Assembly (NCBI GenBank): GCA_024698925.1
Contig: JAILQO010000032.1
Location: forward strand, 29,442 to 93,441
Source: Bacteroidaceae bacterium
GTDB lineage: Bacteria > Bacteroidota > Bacteroidia > Bacteroidales > Bacteroidaceae
Length of the DNA: 64,000 bases
Direction of reading: 5' to 3'
Shown here: positions 10,260 to 20,692 of the stretch, piece by piece
Numbering within the stretch: the stretch's first letter is position 1
Layout of the letters: the number at the start of each line of letters is the position of its first letter
Made by a program: the position numbers and the translations under genes
Notes under the pieces: generated by a model
What the model was told of the DNA's origin: nothing
Databases searched by the model: none
Seen by the model: the letters and a program-made list of their open reading frames with translations, nothing else

Positions 10260-13200
10260 GACGTTTCATTTTTTTGAGTGAACTGGCGTTAGGGATAGCA
10301 AATCTCTTGAGGTATTTTTTGCAAGCGGAAGGGGTCGCCCAGTCGCTGTCATGGCGTCCACCCACTAAGGCCTTGTGGTTCAGAACACCGTCAATTTGGT
10401 GAACCACGGCAAAGCTGGAACGTTGAAGTACCACGTTATTGAGGGTCTTCTGGCCAGTGGGCGTTTGTGGATTTCCGGACAAGTTTCCTGATGGGTCTTT
10501 GATACAAGTCATATCACGTGTCATGATGTTGCGGAGATTACCAGTGATTGAACGTTTGGGACCACCTACGTTGTCCTTAACCTTGAGCACTGTTTGGCCG
10601 CCTTCGGTTTCACGGTCAATGATGACCTTGATGAATACACCATTCTCGGAGTCATAACTGGAGGTCTGGTGCTCGGCCTCAGGAACAATGCTTTTGTCCT
10701 CAAAAACACTACCATCAACGAAGTGGCAACGGATAAAATTGCTCAAATAGGTAATCTTTGTTTGCAGACGTAGAGAGTCAGCACCATTGAGGACACGCTT
10801 ACGATCATCCTCTTGAGCAGCCGGGTCGAGCTCACCTTCATCGGGATCAACGGGCAGACTCAGATAGTCAGCGCGGATGTCATCCCATGTGGGAAGGCCG
10901 TTGGCCTCAGCTTCTGCGATGGCGGCATCAGTAGGAACAAATACGGAATAGTTATAGTTACTCAAGAAGGAGACATTGAAGTCGATGGCACCTGATGCCT
11001 GACCTTCCCACATGTAAAGCTTGCTTGTATTGACGTTTGACGGGAAGCAAGCTTTGATGATATCGCTGTTACCTTGGAAGTCTGTGAGATCAAAGAAAGC
11101 TTTGCAGTCTGTTCCGAACTCATTTGTGATGGTGCGATAGATACTTCTGCTGGCTGGAATGATGGGGGAGTCGTCCAAGATGAGGGTGTGACCATTGGCC
11201 ATTAGGCGGGTATTGTCTTCCGTGATGTTCACGTCAACAGTACCACGTGCGCCGCCGGTCATGCCTTCACGCTCGTTTTCCAACTGAAAACCGCCTTGTA
11301 CCTTGGTGACTGTATATTGTTTGACAGGATCCGTTTCCGTGGCGTTGAATACTTTGGAGACCTTGACAGCAGAGCCATTTTTGGTTAGGTAGTACTCGTC
11401 GGGAGATGCTGTGATAGCTTGGCCGTCCTCATGCACGATGGTATGACTTTCCAGGATGTCTCTCAGTCGGTTAAGCACCTCCTGTTTTTCAAGTTGGTCT
11501 GTACGGTAGGGAGTAGCAGTAATCTGTCCCCAGGTCGCTGGATCTGAAGGGTCTGCACCATAGGGATAGAGCACGCGACCAGTTTGCAACGGCATACTAC
11601 CCGTTGCTTTGGGAAGAAGCTCGAATCTGATGACACGAGCATGCTGGCTGGTGAAACTAATGGGGTCATAGTAGCGAGTCAGCGCTTCGTCGCTTGGCAT
11701 GAAGAAGGTGAACCATGAACGCATAGCCATTAGGTATGCAAAATAATTCATGTGCATTTCGTCCTTATTCAAGTCGGTACCATTGTTGATGGCCCATTTC
11801 ATAATTTTGTTTGTAGTGCTGATATTGGCAGGACCTACGACAGAGATATAGGAAGCGGGACCATATACCTTATTCATAATATATACGGCACCATTATTGG
11901 CGAGGATGCACTCGTCAATCTCTTTGACATCATCTGGCGTAAACATCTCTTCTTGTGAGCGGAAGTCGCGCAGAGTCTGAATTTTGCTTGGAACGGCACC
12001 CACAAAAGAGGGGAACATGATGACGTTCAGTAACTCAGCCAGGGTTCCGAGGGGGATGTAGTCGATTTTCTTGTAGAGTGCATCGAAATCACCTTCGGGT
12101 ACGACAGCTTCGGGATCGGGCGCATAGGTTTCGATGAGGTCCCATCCGCCACCACCTTTGGAGAAATATTCCATCATGGTTTTGTCATTGGGGACAAACA
12201 TGGAAGCCATATCCTTGCGGGGCTCATCAATGAAGTAGTATTCATTCCATCCCGGATCATAACGCAGAGCAACTTCTTCGCCAAAATCCTTTCCATCAGG
12301 AGTGGTCTTTTGTGCTTTTCCATCTTCGCCCTTCAAAGCAAAGAATTTCTTGGTATATACTTTTCCAGTGAACCCCGTTAGCCTAGCATAGGCTTCTGTG
12401 AGCTCGTCGTTCGGCATCGGGTAGGAATAACGTTCTAACATGTGACTGAAAATGTTGGTCTTTCCGTTGGTGCGGATGACTTCAGCCATGTTGTTCAATG
12501 GCTTCAACACCTTGTCCACTACGTTGAGGTAACCGTTTTCTGCCACGCCGTCTTTCTCAACGATACGTGAGTTATAAATGTGTACATCACCTGTGGAACG
12601 CTTGGCACCCATGAACTTCTCGAAATCGTCATCGGTGATGCCGATCTCGGTTCGTCCCATGTGCTCACGCGTAAAATGGAGCATCATATTGCGGGTAGCA
12701 TCAGTGACAAGATAAATGCCCTTGCCGTTACCGCCTCTTGCTTCCGTGCTGTAGGGCGTCCAATAACAGGTGTCATCAGGATTGTAGCTGTACGGAACCT
12801 GATCTGCGGGCAGGAAAGTCACAGAATCAATGACATCCACATCGGTGTAACGGCGCATGTACTGTCCTGGTAAAGGTGCAGCGGTGCCGTCGCCATCTTC
12901 TGCGGAGAGGTTTTCCATCACAATGGCATTGTTTAGCATACTCGTATGGATGAGCAGCTTCTTCTGTGATGGGGATAGCTTGTCGTAGCTAGTGGCGTTA
13001 TGCCACGGATTGGTTTCGGGCAGGGCTGCATTGGCCTGGTAGAATTGATTCCATGCCTCGTCGGGGGCCGCAAAGACGGTTTTGGAACCCGTCTTGCTGA
13101 GAACGTCCTTGAGGTTGCGAACGCCTTCTGGGTTCACTGCCTTGTCTTCCAAGAGCTTGAGGTAGTTGGTGAAATTACCATTTTTCTCCAACAAAGAGTA

Positions 13201-13338
13201 GATGTTCTCAGAGAGCCAGTCGGGTTTATCATCGTCTAGCTTGTACTCATCTACGCAAGCCCACACAAGACCACAGAATGCCATCATGCACAAAGCGCGT
13301 GATGCATGCCTGCCGAATGTGTAAAATCGGTCTTTCAT
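10252..13338 (-). CDS. Large FAS1 lipoprotein with four FAS1 repeats, first gene of the SusC/SusD operon
   Basis: I place the start at the ATG at 13338 (MKDRFYTFGRH), which puts a lipoprotein signal ending GLVWAC directly after it; ATG 13344 is nearly as good, while the longer frame to 13401 adds 21 residues before the signal and is unlikely. About 1028 residues hold four FAS1 repeats, each marked by its core strand: VFAAPDEAW (about 88), MFVPNDKTM (about 375), FFMPSDEAL (about 550) and VFVPTDAAI (about 800). This is unusually large and repetitive for the family. It overlaps susC by eight bases. A surface-exposed adhesin or a partner of the transporter are both possible; nothing shows catalysis. 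Confidence 0.88.
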   Translation of the reverse strand: MKDRFYTFGRHASRALCMMAFCGLVWACVDEYKLDDDKPDWLSENIYSLLEKNGNFTNYLKLLEDKAVNPEGVRNLKDVLSKTGSKTVFAAPDEAWNQFYQANAALPETNPWHNATSYDKLSPSQKKLLIHTSMLNNAIVMENLSAEDGDGTAAPLPGQYMRRYTDVDVIDSVTFLPADQVPYSYNPDDTCYWTPYSTEARGGNGKGIYLVTDATRNMMLHFTREHMGRTEIGITDDDFEKFMGAKRSTGDVHIYNSRIVEKDGVAENGYLNVVDKVLKPLNNMAEVIRTNGKTNIFSHMLERYSYPMPNDELTEAYARLTGFTGKVYTKKFFALKGEDGKAQKTTPDGKDFGEEVALRYDPGWNEYYFIDEPRKDMASMFVPNDKTMMEYFSKGGGGWDLIETYAPDPEAVVPEGDFDALYKKIDYIPLGTLAELLNVIMFPSFVGAVPSKIQTLRDFRSQEEMFTPDDVKEIDECILANNGAVYIMNKVYGPASYISVVGPANISTTNKIMKWAINNGTDLNKDEMHMNYFAYLMAMRSWFTFFMPSDEALTRYYDPISFTSQHARVIRFELLPKATGSMPLQTGRVLYPYGADPSDPATWGQITATPYRTDQLEKQEVLNRLRDILESHTIVHEDGQAITASPDEYYLTKNGSAVKVSKVFNATETDPVKQYTVTKVQGGFQLENEREGMTGGARGTVDVNITEDNTRLMANGHTLILDDSPIIPASRSIYRTITNEFGTDCKAFFDLTDFQGNSDIIKACFPSNVNTSKLYMWEGQASGAIDFNVSFLSNYNYSVFVPTDAAIAEAEANGLPTWDDIRADYLSLPVDPDEGELDPAAQEDDRKRVLNGADSLRLQTKITYLSNFIRCHFVDGSVFEDKSIVPEAEHQTSSYDSENGVFIKVIIDRETEGGQTVLKVKDNVGGPKRSITGNLRNIMTRDMTCIKDPSGNLSGNPQTPTGQKTLNNVVLQRSSFAVVHQIDGVLNHKALVGGRHDSDWATPSACKKYLKRFAIPNASSLKKMKRHE

Positions 13339-13444
13339 ACACATTGAATTTGAGATTATTAATTGATATTGCGATCTAAGAATAGTTAGCTCATTTTTCA
13401 CCCTAAAAGGGTGTTCGCAGCGCCTTTTCGTCGCTACTAAGCGC

Positions 13445-13452
13445 CAAAATTA
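13445..13452 (-). promoter_or_regulatory. Possible -7 element for the FAS1-SusC-SusD operon
   Basis: On the minus strand the bases read TAATTTTG, matching the Bacteroidota -7 consensus TAnnTTTG, about 105 bases before the operon's first ATG. No convincing TTTG is seen 19-21 bases upstream, so this is only half of the expected promoter. Confidence 0.4.
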
Positions 13453-13554
13453 AGGCTTTTTTGTTTTAGGTGTACCATTTACATCCAATTATTCCCCTTT
13501 AATTAACGTTATTTAAGAAATGAACTTCTAACAATGTTAACTCGATGCCCATCA

Positions 13555-13587
13555 TAACAAAAGGGCCGCTGTGGTTGGCGGCCCTTG
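13555..13587 (-). terminator. Intrinsic terminator after the GH43-like gene
   Basis: The stem AAGGGCCGC / GCGGCCCTT with an eight-base loop is followed on the minus strand by TTTTGTTATG. It lies 29 bases after the stop of the GH43-like gene and before the FAS1 operon, separating the two transcription units. Confidence 0.85.
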
Positions 13588-13615
13588 CGAATTGAGGATG
13601 TGATAAAGGGATGTA

Positions 13616-14599
13616 TTAGTTGTTCGGGAAGGCTTTAAGGAGTCGCTTAAGCTCCTTAGATGTGATGGCAATGACTGTGCCATGGCGCGGAGTAAAAGCG
13701 CCTTCTGTCTTGGTGTCCTGCACCTGCTTAAACGTTTTTAGGTCATTACTTTTGCAGAACTGATAGTGCCCGCTTGTATAACAGTCGTACATCAAAACCC
13801 ATGTCCCATCATGGAGACGGAAAACTCCAGATCCTTCTACTTGTTTGTTAGTATCTTGGCACCATCCGGGTTGCAGCTCCCAGGTGAGGCCATTGTAGAA
13901 GTCTTTAGCTATAAACTGCTTGATGCCCTTCTGCTGAGCACCTTCTGTCTTGAAGAAAATATGTAGCAGTCCCTCGTCATCTTGAACGATGTCAGTGTCA
14001 ATGCTGGCGCTTTTCATGTCAAAGAGTAGCTGCGGCTCGCCTTCAAGATCGCTGAAGTCCTTGTTGGCATATGCCCAATAAACGCGATCATAAGGACATG
14101 AACCGTCATCGGTAAGGATGGAGAAATAGACGATGTATTTGCCTGTACGTTTATCGTAGATTGTCTGTGGCGCCCAAACACGTGTGACGTGCTCAAACAT
14201 AGTCCCTTTGTAGCGTTCAGGGAAGTGAACAGTGTGAGATTGCCAGTTTACGAGGTTCTTTGATCGCATCAGTACCATGCCTCGATTGCTGCTCCATCCA
14301 AGGCTGCTTTTCATGTCCGTGACGACCATATAAAACCAACCACATTTACCACGCAAAATGTGAGGGTCGCGTACGCAACCGGTGCGGGCAATGTCTGCAG
14401 AGGCAATGATGGGCTTGCCGTTGTTCAGCGGAGTGTAGTTCCATCCATCCTCGGAAATAGCATAGCAAATCTGTTCATGTTCAGGAGCATTGCCTGTAAA
14501 ATAGGTGAAAAGATAAGCCGATGTCTTTGTTTTTGCATTGAGCGATGTGGCTGCGATGACTGTCAACGCAAGCCAAAGTGTGTGACGAAGTGTTCTCAT
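13616..14599 (-). CDS. Secreted glycoside hydrolase, GH43-like five-bladed propeller
   Basis: The 327-residue protein has a Sec signal (LALTVIAATSLNAK) and then repeated propeller blades. Three acidic positions fit the GH43 catalytic set: RDPHI near residue 79, SIDTDIVQDDEG near 200 and KQVEGSGVFRL near 255. GH43 enzymes mostly cleave arabinose or xylose units from plant polysaccharides; the exact substrate is not readable here. It follows the penicillin-binding protein by 25 bases on the same strand and ends at a clear terminator, so it may be read from the lpx-pbp operon. It is an odd partner for cell-wall genes, and a role on a host or self glycan is not excluded. Confidence 0.8.
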   Translation of the reverse strand: MRTLRHTLWLALTVIAATSLNAKTKTSAYLFTYFTGNAPEHEQICYAISEDGWNYTPLNNGKPIIASADIARTGCVRDPHILRGKCGWFYMVVTDMKSSLGWSSNRGMVLMRSKNLVNWQSHTVHFPERYKGTMFEHVTRVWAPQTIYDKRTGKYIVYFSILTDDGSCPYDRVYWAYANKDFSDLEGEPQLLFDMKSASIDTDIVQDDEGLLHIFFKTEGAQQKGIKQFIAKDFYNGLTWELQPGWCQDTNKQVEGSGVFRLHDGTWVLMYDCYTSGHYQFCKSNDLKTFKQVQDTKTEGAFTPRHGTVIAITSKELKRLLKAFPNN

Positions 14600-14624
14600 T
14601 GTTTGCGAATTTAGTTAGAATTTG

Positions 14625-17039
14625 TCATTGAATTTCAAAAGTGTCAATAGTTAGTGGAACGATGCCCTCGTTCTCGACTTCTATAGTTTCTCCAAAGTCG
14701 ATGTCTTCAAGTGTTCCAATGGTGTCAAGGGAGATGCTGTCTCTACGCCAATCGTCATAGCCGCTACACTCACTGTCGGCTCGTGTTTGGGAATCTGCAG
14801 GTGGCGCAAACTGGACACAGTATTTTTCTAAATCGGGGTCTTGTAGAACTTTGGCAATGAACTTCCCGAAGATTGGTAGCGCAGTGCGACTTCCCTGCCC
14901 AAGCTCGCCCGTGCGGAAATGAATACAGCGGTATTCGCCGCCGACCCACCCGCCGGCTACTAGGCGGGGCGTAACCCCTACGAACCACGCATCTGAATGA
15001 TTGTTGGATGTGCCGGTTTTGCCGCCGAACTGTGTCTTGTTCAAAACGGGGTTGATGTATTGCCATAAGGCCGCAGATGTCCCGCCGGGCTCTGTTAGAC
15101 CTCCCCTTAGCATCTGCTGCATGAGGTAGGCAGTACGGTATGTGATAACTTGCTTCTGTACGTTCTTTTCCTCAAAAATGATAGCCCCGTCCCGATCGAT
15201 TATTTTTGTGATGAGAATAGGCGCGCTATAACGACCGTCATTGATGACGGTGCAGTACGCGTTTACCAAATCTTCGAGTTTAACATCGCTGGCCCCAAGA
15301 CTGAGAGCAGGCACTTCTTCGAGTTTTGATTTGATGCCCATGGAGTGGGCCGTCTTGGCGATGTTATGAATGCCTACTTCCATGGCCAACTTGACAGCGA
15401 TGCTATTGGTACTCTGCGCGAAAGCACGCTTGAGCGTCATGTTCTCTTCTGAGAAGTAACCGTTGGCGTTGTGTGGAGCCCATGTGCCTTGTTTGCCTTT
15501 GCTATTATGGTCATACGAGACATAGCTGTCCATACGGCGGTCGCAAGGTTTGTAGTTCCGGTTCATGGCTTCTGTGTAGACGAAGAGCTTGAAGGTGGAA
15601 CCAGGCTGTCGTAGGGCTGTCACTTTATCGTATTTCCATGAGTTGAAATCTATATCGCCTACCCATGCCTTAACCTCGCGGGTCTGCGGCTCAATGGCGA
15701 TGAAACCGCAGTGAAGGAAACTTACCATGTAGCGGATGGAGTCCATTGTAGAGAGCTCACGGACTTCTGGTCCATCGTAGGTGAAGACCTTTACAGGGTG
15801 GGGGAGATTCATGTAGTAATCTATGCTGTCTGAGTCATGCGGAAAACGTTGACGGAGATGCTTGTAACGTTCTGTCTTTTGTGCGATTCTATCGATGAAA
15901 TGGGGTATTTCTTGATGATGAACATCCTGCCAGGGACTCATCCCGCGCCAATGCTCATCGAAGCGCTTCTGGAGGATTCTCATCTGTTCGAGAACGGCGG
16001 CTTCTGCATAACGTTGCATCCTTGAATCAACAGTGGTGTAGATTTTCAAACCATCAGCGTATAGGTCGAGCCTTGTATGGTCATAACCGCGTATATCCCC
16101 ATTCATGCAAAGGCTATCTACGTAGTCCTGAAGCTGGTTGCGGAAATAGGGCGCAATGCCTTCTTCGCTGTTTTCAATATGTGCTTCTTTGCAGATGATG
16201 GGAATCGCCAGAAAGCTGTCGAGTTGCGCCTTGGTTGTCATCGTATTGTTAATGAGAAGGCCTCCCTGATGATAGAGATTTTGTAGTACAATATTGCGAC
16301 GGGCGATAGCATTTTCTGGATGTCGTCGAGGGTTGTAGTAGCTGGTGGCCTTTAAAAGCCCGACAAGTGTCGCTGCCTGTTCATAGGTGAGTTCTGCAGG
16401 GGTGGTTCCGAAGTAAGTACGGGCTGCGGTTTTGATGCCAAAACTATTAGAACCAAAATCCACGGTGTTGAGGTACATCGTTAGGATTTCTTCTTTCGTG
16501 AAAACCACCTCTAATTTGAATGCAACAATCCATTCCTTGGCTTTCATCACGAGAATCTTCACACCCGGTATGTGTCCTAGTAGGCCTGTGCTATATTGTG
16601 TGCGTACGCGGAACAAATTTTTTGCAAGTTGTTGTGTGATGGTGCTCGCTCCGCGTGCACGTCCATGTGCCATATCTTTCAGTGCGGCGAAAAGACCTGC
16701 AATATCAACTCCGTGGTGACGATAAAAACGTTCGTCCTCAGTGGCAATGAGTGTCCGGATGAGAATTGGACTGATTTCCTCGTAAGTGACAGGTGTGCGA
16801 TTTTCGCTAAAGAAGCGCCCCATTAGTACACTGTCGGATGTATAGACTTCACTGGCTTCCTTGGTGATTGGATCTTTAATTTGTTTGATGCTTGGAGATC
16901 TTCCAAAGAGCCATAAGAGGTTGATATCTACGGCAATCAGGACCAATGCAAACGCCACGATGCATGTAAACATCCACGCCATGATACGTTTATACCATGG
17001 TCCATCATAAATCATATGGAGGATATGCTTTACATTCAT
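14625..17039 (-). CDS. mrcA-like: Class A penicillin-binding protein (PBP1A type: glycosyltransferase and transpeptidase)
   Basis: This bifunctional enzyme polymerises and cross-links peptidoglycan at the inner membrane. There is one membrane segment near residues 20-45. The glycosyltransferase domain has [12 protein letters not shown] and [12 protein letters not shown] and the later MYLNTVDFG. The transpeptidase domain has the serine motif STFK, the STNS motif and KTGT ([16 protein letters not shown]). The start at 17039 is chosen because its ATG overlaps the miaA stop as ATGA; a start at 17051 would give four more residues. The acidic C-terminal tail after residue 740 is not a recognised domain. 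Confidence 0.94.
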   Translation of the reverse strand: MNVKHILHMIYDGPWYKRIMAWMFTCIVAFALVLIAVDINLLWLFGRSPSIKQIKDPITKEASEVYTSDSVLMGRFFSENRTPVTYEEISPILIRTLIATEDERFYRHHGVDIAGLFAALKDMAHGRARGASTITQQLAKNLFRVRTQYSTGLLGHIPGVKILVMKAKEWIVAFKLEVVFTKEEILTMYLNTVDFGSNSFGIKTAARTYFGTTPAELTYEQAATLVGLLKATSYYNPRRHPENAIARRNIVLQNLYHQGGLLINNTMTTKAQLDSFLAIPIICKEAHIENSEEGIAPYFRNQLQDYVDSLCMNGDIRGYDHTRLDLYADGLKIYTTVDSRMQRYAEAAVLEQMRILQKRFDEHWRGMSPWQDVHHQEIPHFIDRIAQKTERYKHLRQRFPHDSDSIDYYMNLPHPVKVFTYDGPEVRELSTMDSIRYMVSFLHCGFIAIEPQTREVKAWVGDIDFNSWKYDKVTALRQPGSTFKLFVYTEAMNRNYKPCDRRMDSYVSYDHNSKGKQGTWAPHNANGYFSEENMTLKRAFAQSTNSIAVKLAMEVGIHNIAKTAHSMGIKSKLEEVPALSLGASDVKLEDLVNAYCTVINDGRYSAPILITKIIDRDGAIIFEEKNVQKQVITYRTAYLMQQMLRGGLTEPGGTSAALWQYINPVLNKTQFGGKTGTSNNHSDAWFVGVTPRLVAGGWVGGEYRCIHFRTGELGQGSRTALPIFGKFIAKVLQDPDLEKYCVQFAPPADSQTRADSECSGYDDWRRDSISLDTIGTLEDIDFGETIEVENEGIVPLTIDTFEIQ

Positions 17040-17890
17040 AGGTCTATCCATTGGATTTCTTTGTCGTGTTTAAACCATGTCATTTGTTTTTTTGCATATA
17101 CACGCGTGTTCTTTTTGATTCTTTCAACCGCAAACGGAAGCTCCCAGCGCCCGTCGAGAACTTGGAATAGTTCTTTATATCCCACAGTGTTGAGGGCATT
17201 CTCATGACGGTAGGGTAACATGCGACGAGCCTCGTCTAAGAACCCGTTTTCCATCATTTGATCCACGCGCAGATTAATGCGTTCAAAGAGGTTGGCGCGT
17301 TCGCGACGTAGTCCTATTTTTTGAATATGAAACGGACGTTTTTTTTGTGTGGCGGTGCGAAAACTTGTGAATGGTTTGCCCGTCTGGTAGCAGATTTCCA
17401 GTGCATGCACGATGCGCTTGGCGTTTTTGAGGTCCACCTGCGCGTAATAGGCTGGATCTAAAAGGCGTAGTTCTGCCTTGAGAGTTTCTAATCCTTCTGT
17501 AGCGAGGCGATGGCGCAATAGTGCTCGTGTATCGTCTTCCACAGTCGGGATGTCGTCAATGCCATTGCAAACAGCATCGATATACATCATTGAACCTCCG
17601 CTCATTACAAGCGTGTCGTGTGTCTGGAAGAGTTGCTTGGTAAGTACCATCACTTCAGATTCGAATCGTGCTGCACTATAGTAATCAGTGATATCTAATG
17701 TGCCGACGAAATAGTGCTTAATGCGCGCCAGTTGGGTAAGGGTTGGTGCGGCGGTGCCTATGGGCAGGTCTCGATAAAGTTGCCGACTATCAGCGTTGAT
17801 GATAGGGCTGCCAACACGCTCCGCATATTCCAATGCATACTCGGTTTTACCGACTGCTGTGGGGCCCAGAATGACAACGAGCGTTTTCAT
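17036..17890 (-). CDS. miaA: tRNA dimethylallyltransferase
   Basis: MiaA adds an isopentenyl group to A37 of tRNAs that read codons starting with U. The P-loop is at the very N-terminus ([17 protein letters not shown]), followed by [17 protein letters not shown] and [11 protein letters not shown]. The C-terminal part has [14 protein letters not shown] and [14 protein letters not shown], the tRNA-binding signature. I use the ATG at 17890, seven bases after the preceding gene, because it puts the P-loop at residue 9; the longer frame to 17956 lies within the upstream gene. The stop overlaps the next gene's start by ATGA. Length 284 is normal. Confidence 0.95.
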   Translation of the reverse strand: MKTLVVILGPTAVGKTEYALEYAERVGSPIINADSRQLYRDLPIGTAAPTLTQLARIKHYFVGTLDITDYYSAARFESEVMVLTKQLFQTHDTLVMSGGSMMYIDAVCNGIDDIPTVEDDTRALLRHRLATEGLETLKAELRLLDPAYYAQVDLKNAKRIVHALEICYQTGKPFTSFRTATQKKRPFHIQKIGLRRERANLFERINLRVDQMMENGFLDEARRMLPYRHENALNTVGYKELFQVLDGRWELPFAVERIKKNTRVYAKKQMTWFKHDKEIQWIDL

Positions 17891-17897
17891 GTGCGTC

Positions 17898-18446
17898 TCA
17901 ACCTTCAGTGAAATCGAAGCCTTCGAGGTCGATTTCTTCGATGTCGAACAATTCATCGTCTGTCGGTTCTATCTCATCATCTTCGGCTACTGAAACGGAG
18001 GCTAAAATACCGGTGGAACCGTTGTTTTTTGTTGGATAGGGAGCCTCTTCTGGCTTGCTGATTTCAAGAGCAGGAGCCAAGCCATGGCGGCGTTTACAGA
18101 GGGGCTCGTCGATGTGTTTACCGTATGCAATGTGTGTGATTTCCATGAGGAGACCACGGTTTCTGTCTGCGTCAAAGATATATTGAAGGCGTTGTCCTTC
18201 ATCATCCAAGAAATCTCCTAGTTCCACTTCGTCCATCGTGTCATCCTCGTAGCTGCGCTCGGGAATGGTGTGATCCCGATGCCATCGTTCATCACAGATA
18301 TAAAAAATGGACGGCTTGTGCTCGCCCCATTCACAAGTACGACGGATAAGACGATGCAAATCCGCAAAGGTTGCATCGGACTCGATTTGGAGTTCAAAGG
18401 CAAAGTCCTCGACTTCAGGGCTGACGGCAGTGATGGTGTAGAGCAT
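17898..18446 (-). CDS. pRiA4b ORF-3-like (IS1096 TnpR-like fold) protein
   Basis: The 182-residue acidic protein starts directly with a strand-helix pattern ([20 protein letters not shown]) and has [15 protein letters not shown] and [17 protein letters not shown], the marks of the plasmid pRiA4b ORF-3-like family. The family is common in Bacteroidales chromosomes and its function is not established. The tail after residue 120 is low in structure and rich in Asp and Glu. It sits between lpxA and miaA with 7- and 39-base gaps, so it is carried in the lipid A operon; no link to lipid A is visible in the sequence. Confidence 0.75.
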   Translation of the reverse strand: MLYTITAVSPEVEDFAFELQIESDATFADLHRLIRRTCEWGEHKPSIFYICDERWHRDHTIPERSYEDDTMDEVELGDFLDDEGQRLQYIFDADRNRGLLMEITHIAYGKHIDEPLCKRRHGLAPALEISKPEEAPYPTKNNGSTGILASVSVAEDDEIEPTDDELFDIEEIDLEGFDFTEG

Positions 18447-18485
18447 AACTTTTTGTTTTCGGAAAGCCCTCAGAAACTATTACAA

Positions 18486-19256
18486 TCAATGAACAAAACC
18501 TCGCTTCTTGGTGTCGTCGATGAAGTCTAGAATATATCTGATTTCATCGGTCATTGGCAATTCTTTCTGAATCGTCTCAATCGCTTCTGCGAGTGCCATG
18601 CCACCTTGATAAATAATGCGATAAGCTTCATGAATGGTGTTGATGGTTTCGCGCTCAAAATTGCGGCGACGTAATCCTACGATATTGAGACCGTAATATT
18701 GGGCGGGGTTGTGGGCACAGATGGTGTACGGGAGAATACTTTGTGAGGCTCCTGTGCCGCCACCGACCATTGTATATCCGCCAATTCGGCAGAATTGGTG
18801 AATTAATACGCAGGCTGAAAGAATGGCATGGTCGTCCACAATCACTTCGCCTGCAAGCTTTGTGCAGTTTCCGATAATTACATCGTTGCCAACGAATGTG
18901 TCGTGTGCTACATGGCATCCTTCCATCAGTAGGTTCCCTGATCCGACGACGGTCTTGCCCTTGGAAGCGGTACCACGGTTGATAGTAACGTTTTCGCGAA
19001 TCTTGTTGTTGTCGCCTATGATGGCCAGCGAGTCTTCGCCAACGAACTTCAGATCCTGAGGCGTGCCGCTGATAACGCAACCTGGATGGAAAATGTTTCC
19101 ATTGCCAATGCGTGCACCATATAGAATGGTGACGTTGTTCATAAGTACGTTGTTATCACCAATCTCTACGTTTCTGTCAATGTAGCAGAATGGGCCAATT
19201 TCCACGTTTTTGCCAATCTTGGCTTCGGGGTGGATATATGCGAGAGGACTTATCAT
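18486..19256 (-). CDS. lpxA: Acyl-ACP--UDP-N-acetylglucosamine O-acyltransferase
   Basis: LpxA transfers the first hydroxyacyl chain to UDP-GlcNAc in lipid A synthesis (cytoplasm). The N-terminal 190 residues are hexapeptide repeats of a left-handed beta helix (IHPEAKIGKNVEIGPFCYI, NVTILYGARIGNGN). The catalytic histidine is in GCHVAHD. The C-terminal helical region (RRRNFERETINTIHEAYR) is typical. Length 256 matches the family. It lies 32 bases after lpxC-fabZ. Confidence 0.97.
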   Translation of the reverse strand: MISPLAYIHPEAKIGKNVEIGPFCYIDRNVEIGDNNVLMNNVTILYGARIGNGNIFHPGCVISGTPQDLKFVGEDSLAIIGDNNKIRENVTINRGTASKGKTVVGSGNLLMEGCHVAHDTFVGNDVIIGNCTKLAGEVIVDDHAILSACVLIHQFCRIGGYTMVGGGTGASQSILPYTICAHNPAQYYGLNIVGLRRRNFERETINTIHEAYRIIYQGGMALAEAIETIQKELPMTDEIRYILDFIDDTKKRGFVH

Positions 19257-19288
19257 TTCGATAAAGGTTATGAATAATTCGACTCAAT

Positions 19289-20674
19289 TTAAGCGTTCTT
19301 AATGACTTGTGCGACGAGGTCTGCTTCTGCAACGATGTTTTCGCCTACGAAGACATAACCGTGCATTTGGGCGATGCTGTGGCGGAAGGGCGCTGTGAAG
19401 CGAGCTTTGAAGAGGAGAGTGTCGCCGGGAACTACTTTCTGTGTAAATTTGACGTTGTCAATACGCAAGAAATATGTACTGTAGTTCTCAGGATCTTCGA
19501 GGTTGTTAAGGACTAACAGACCACCTGTTTGCGCGAGGGCTTCTACCAGTAATACGCCTGGCATGACGGGCTCGTCGGGAAAATGTCCTTGGAAGAATGG
19601 CTCGTTTCCGGAGACGTTCTTGACGGCGACGATACTATTGGCATCCATCTCGATGGCTTTATCTACGAGGAGCATCGGATAGCGATGGGGTAGTAACTGT
19701 TTGATGCGTTTGATGTCCATGATGGGCATCTTGTTGGGATCGTAGAAGGGTGCTTGTATCTTATGAGTACGAATCTCTTTGCGCATCAGACGCGCAAACT
19801 TATTGTTGATGGTGTGTCCTGGCCGGGTGGCGATGATGCGACCTTTGATTGGTTTGCCAATGAGTGCCATGTCGCCAATGATATCGAGGAGTTTGTGGCG
19901 GGCGGGCTCGTTCTCCCATTGCAGGGGACGTGTTTGGAGGTATCCCAGTTCGGTGGCGTCATGGTAGTCGGCGCCAATGCGGTCTGCGAGTTCGTTCAGC
20001 TCCTCCTGTGTCTTCTGATTCTCGTAAATTACAATGGCATTATCAAGGTCACCGCCTTTGATGAGCCCTGCCTCTAACATCATCTCTACCTCACGGACAA
20101 AGCAGAATGTGCGGGCCGGGGCTATCTCGGCTTCAAAATTGGCCATGTCATCCAAGGTGGCGAACTGACTGCTCAGCACCTTCGACTTAAAGGCAATCAT
20201 AGCCGTGATGCTAAACTGCTCATCTGGAAGGATGGTGATTACAGATCCTGTTTGTTCGTCACGCACCTCAATTTTCTTATGGACGATATAGTAATCCTTA
20301 GGCGCATTCTGCTCCACGACGCCAACATTGCGAATGTTTTGTACGTAGATTTCAGCAGAACCATCAAGGATTGGCACTTCGGGGCCATTGACTTGAATAA
20401 GACAGTTGTCGACTCCCAGTGCATAGAGCGCTGCGAGGGCGTGTTCCACCGTACTGCAACGGACATCGCCCTTGGCTAGGACGGTGCCGCGTGTTGTCTC
20501 TACGACATTCTCGGCGATGGCGTCAATGATTGGTTCCTTGGGGAGGTCGATGCGTTGGATCTTGTAACCGTGGTTTTCGGGGGCGGGATTGAAGGTAACG
20601 ACGAGGTTAAGCCCCGTGTGAAGGCCTTTTCCATGTAGCGTAAAACTACCGCCTAAGGTGTTTTGCTTTAACAC
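19289..20674 (-). CDS. lpxC-fabZ: Fused UDP-3-O-acyl-GlcNAc deacetylase and hydroxyacyl-ACP dehydratase
   Basis: Residues 1-310 are LpxC, the committed zinc deacetylase of lipid A synthesis: zinc and active-site residues are visible in TVEHALAAL, ARHKLLDIIGD and RPGHTINNK. Residues 315-461 are FabZ, which dehydrates hydroxyacyl-ACP: LLPHRYPMLLVD and HFPDEPVMPGVLLVEAL carry the His/Glu pair. Both enzymes compete for hydroxymyristoyl-ACP, so the fusion may balance lipid A against phospholipid; the fusion is a known Bacteroidota trait. It lies 18 bases after lpxD. Confidence 0.97.
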   Translation of the reverse strand: MLKQNTLGGSFTLHGKGLHTGLNLVVTFNPAPENHGYKIQRIDLPKEPIIDAIAENVVETTRGTVLAKGDVRCSTVEHALAALYALGVDNCLIQVNGPEVPILDGSAEIYVQNIRNVGVVEQNAPKDYYIVHKKIEVRDEQTGSVITILPDEQFSITAMIAFKSKVLSSQFATLDDMANFEAEIAPARTFCFVREVEMMLEAGLIKGGDLDNAIVIYENQKTQEELNELADRIGADYHDATELGYLQTRPLQWENEPARHKLLDIIGDMALIGKPIKGRIIATRPGHTINNKFARLMRKEIRTHKIQAPFYDPNKMPIMDIKRIKQLLPHRYPMLLVDKAIEMDANSIVAVKNVSGNEPFFQGHFPDEPVMPGVLLVEALAQTGGLLVLNNLEDPENYSTYFLRIDNVKFTQKVVPGDTLLFKARFTAPFRHSIAQMHGYVFVGENIVAEADLVAQVIKNA

Positions 20675-20692
20675 AATATCTGGAATTTCAAG

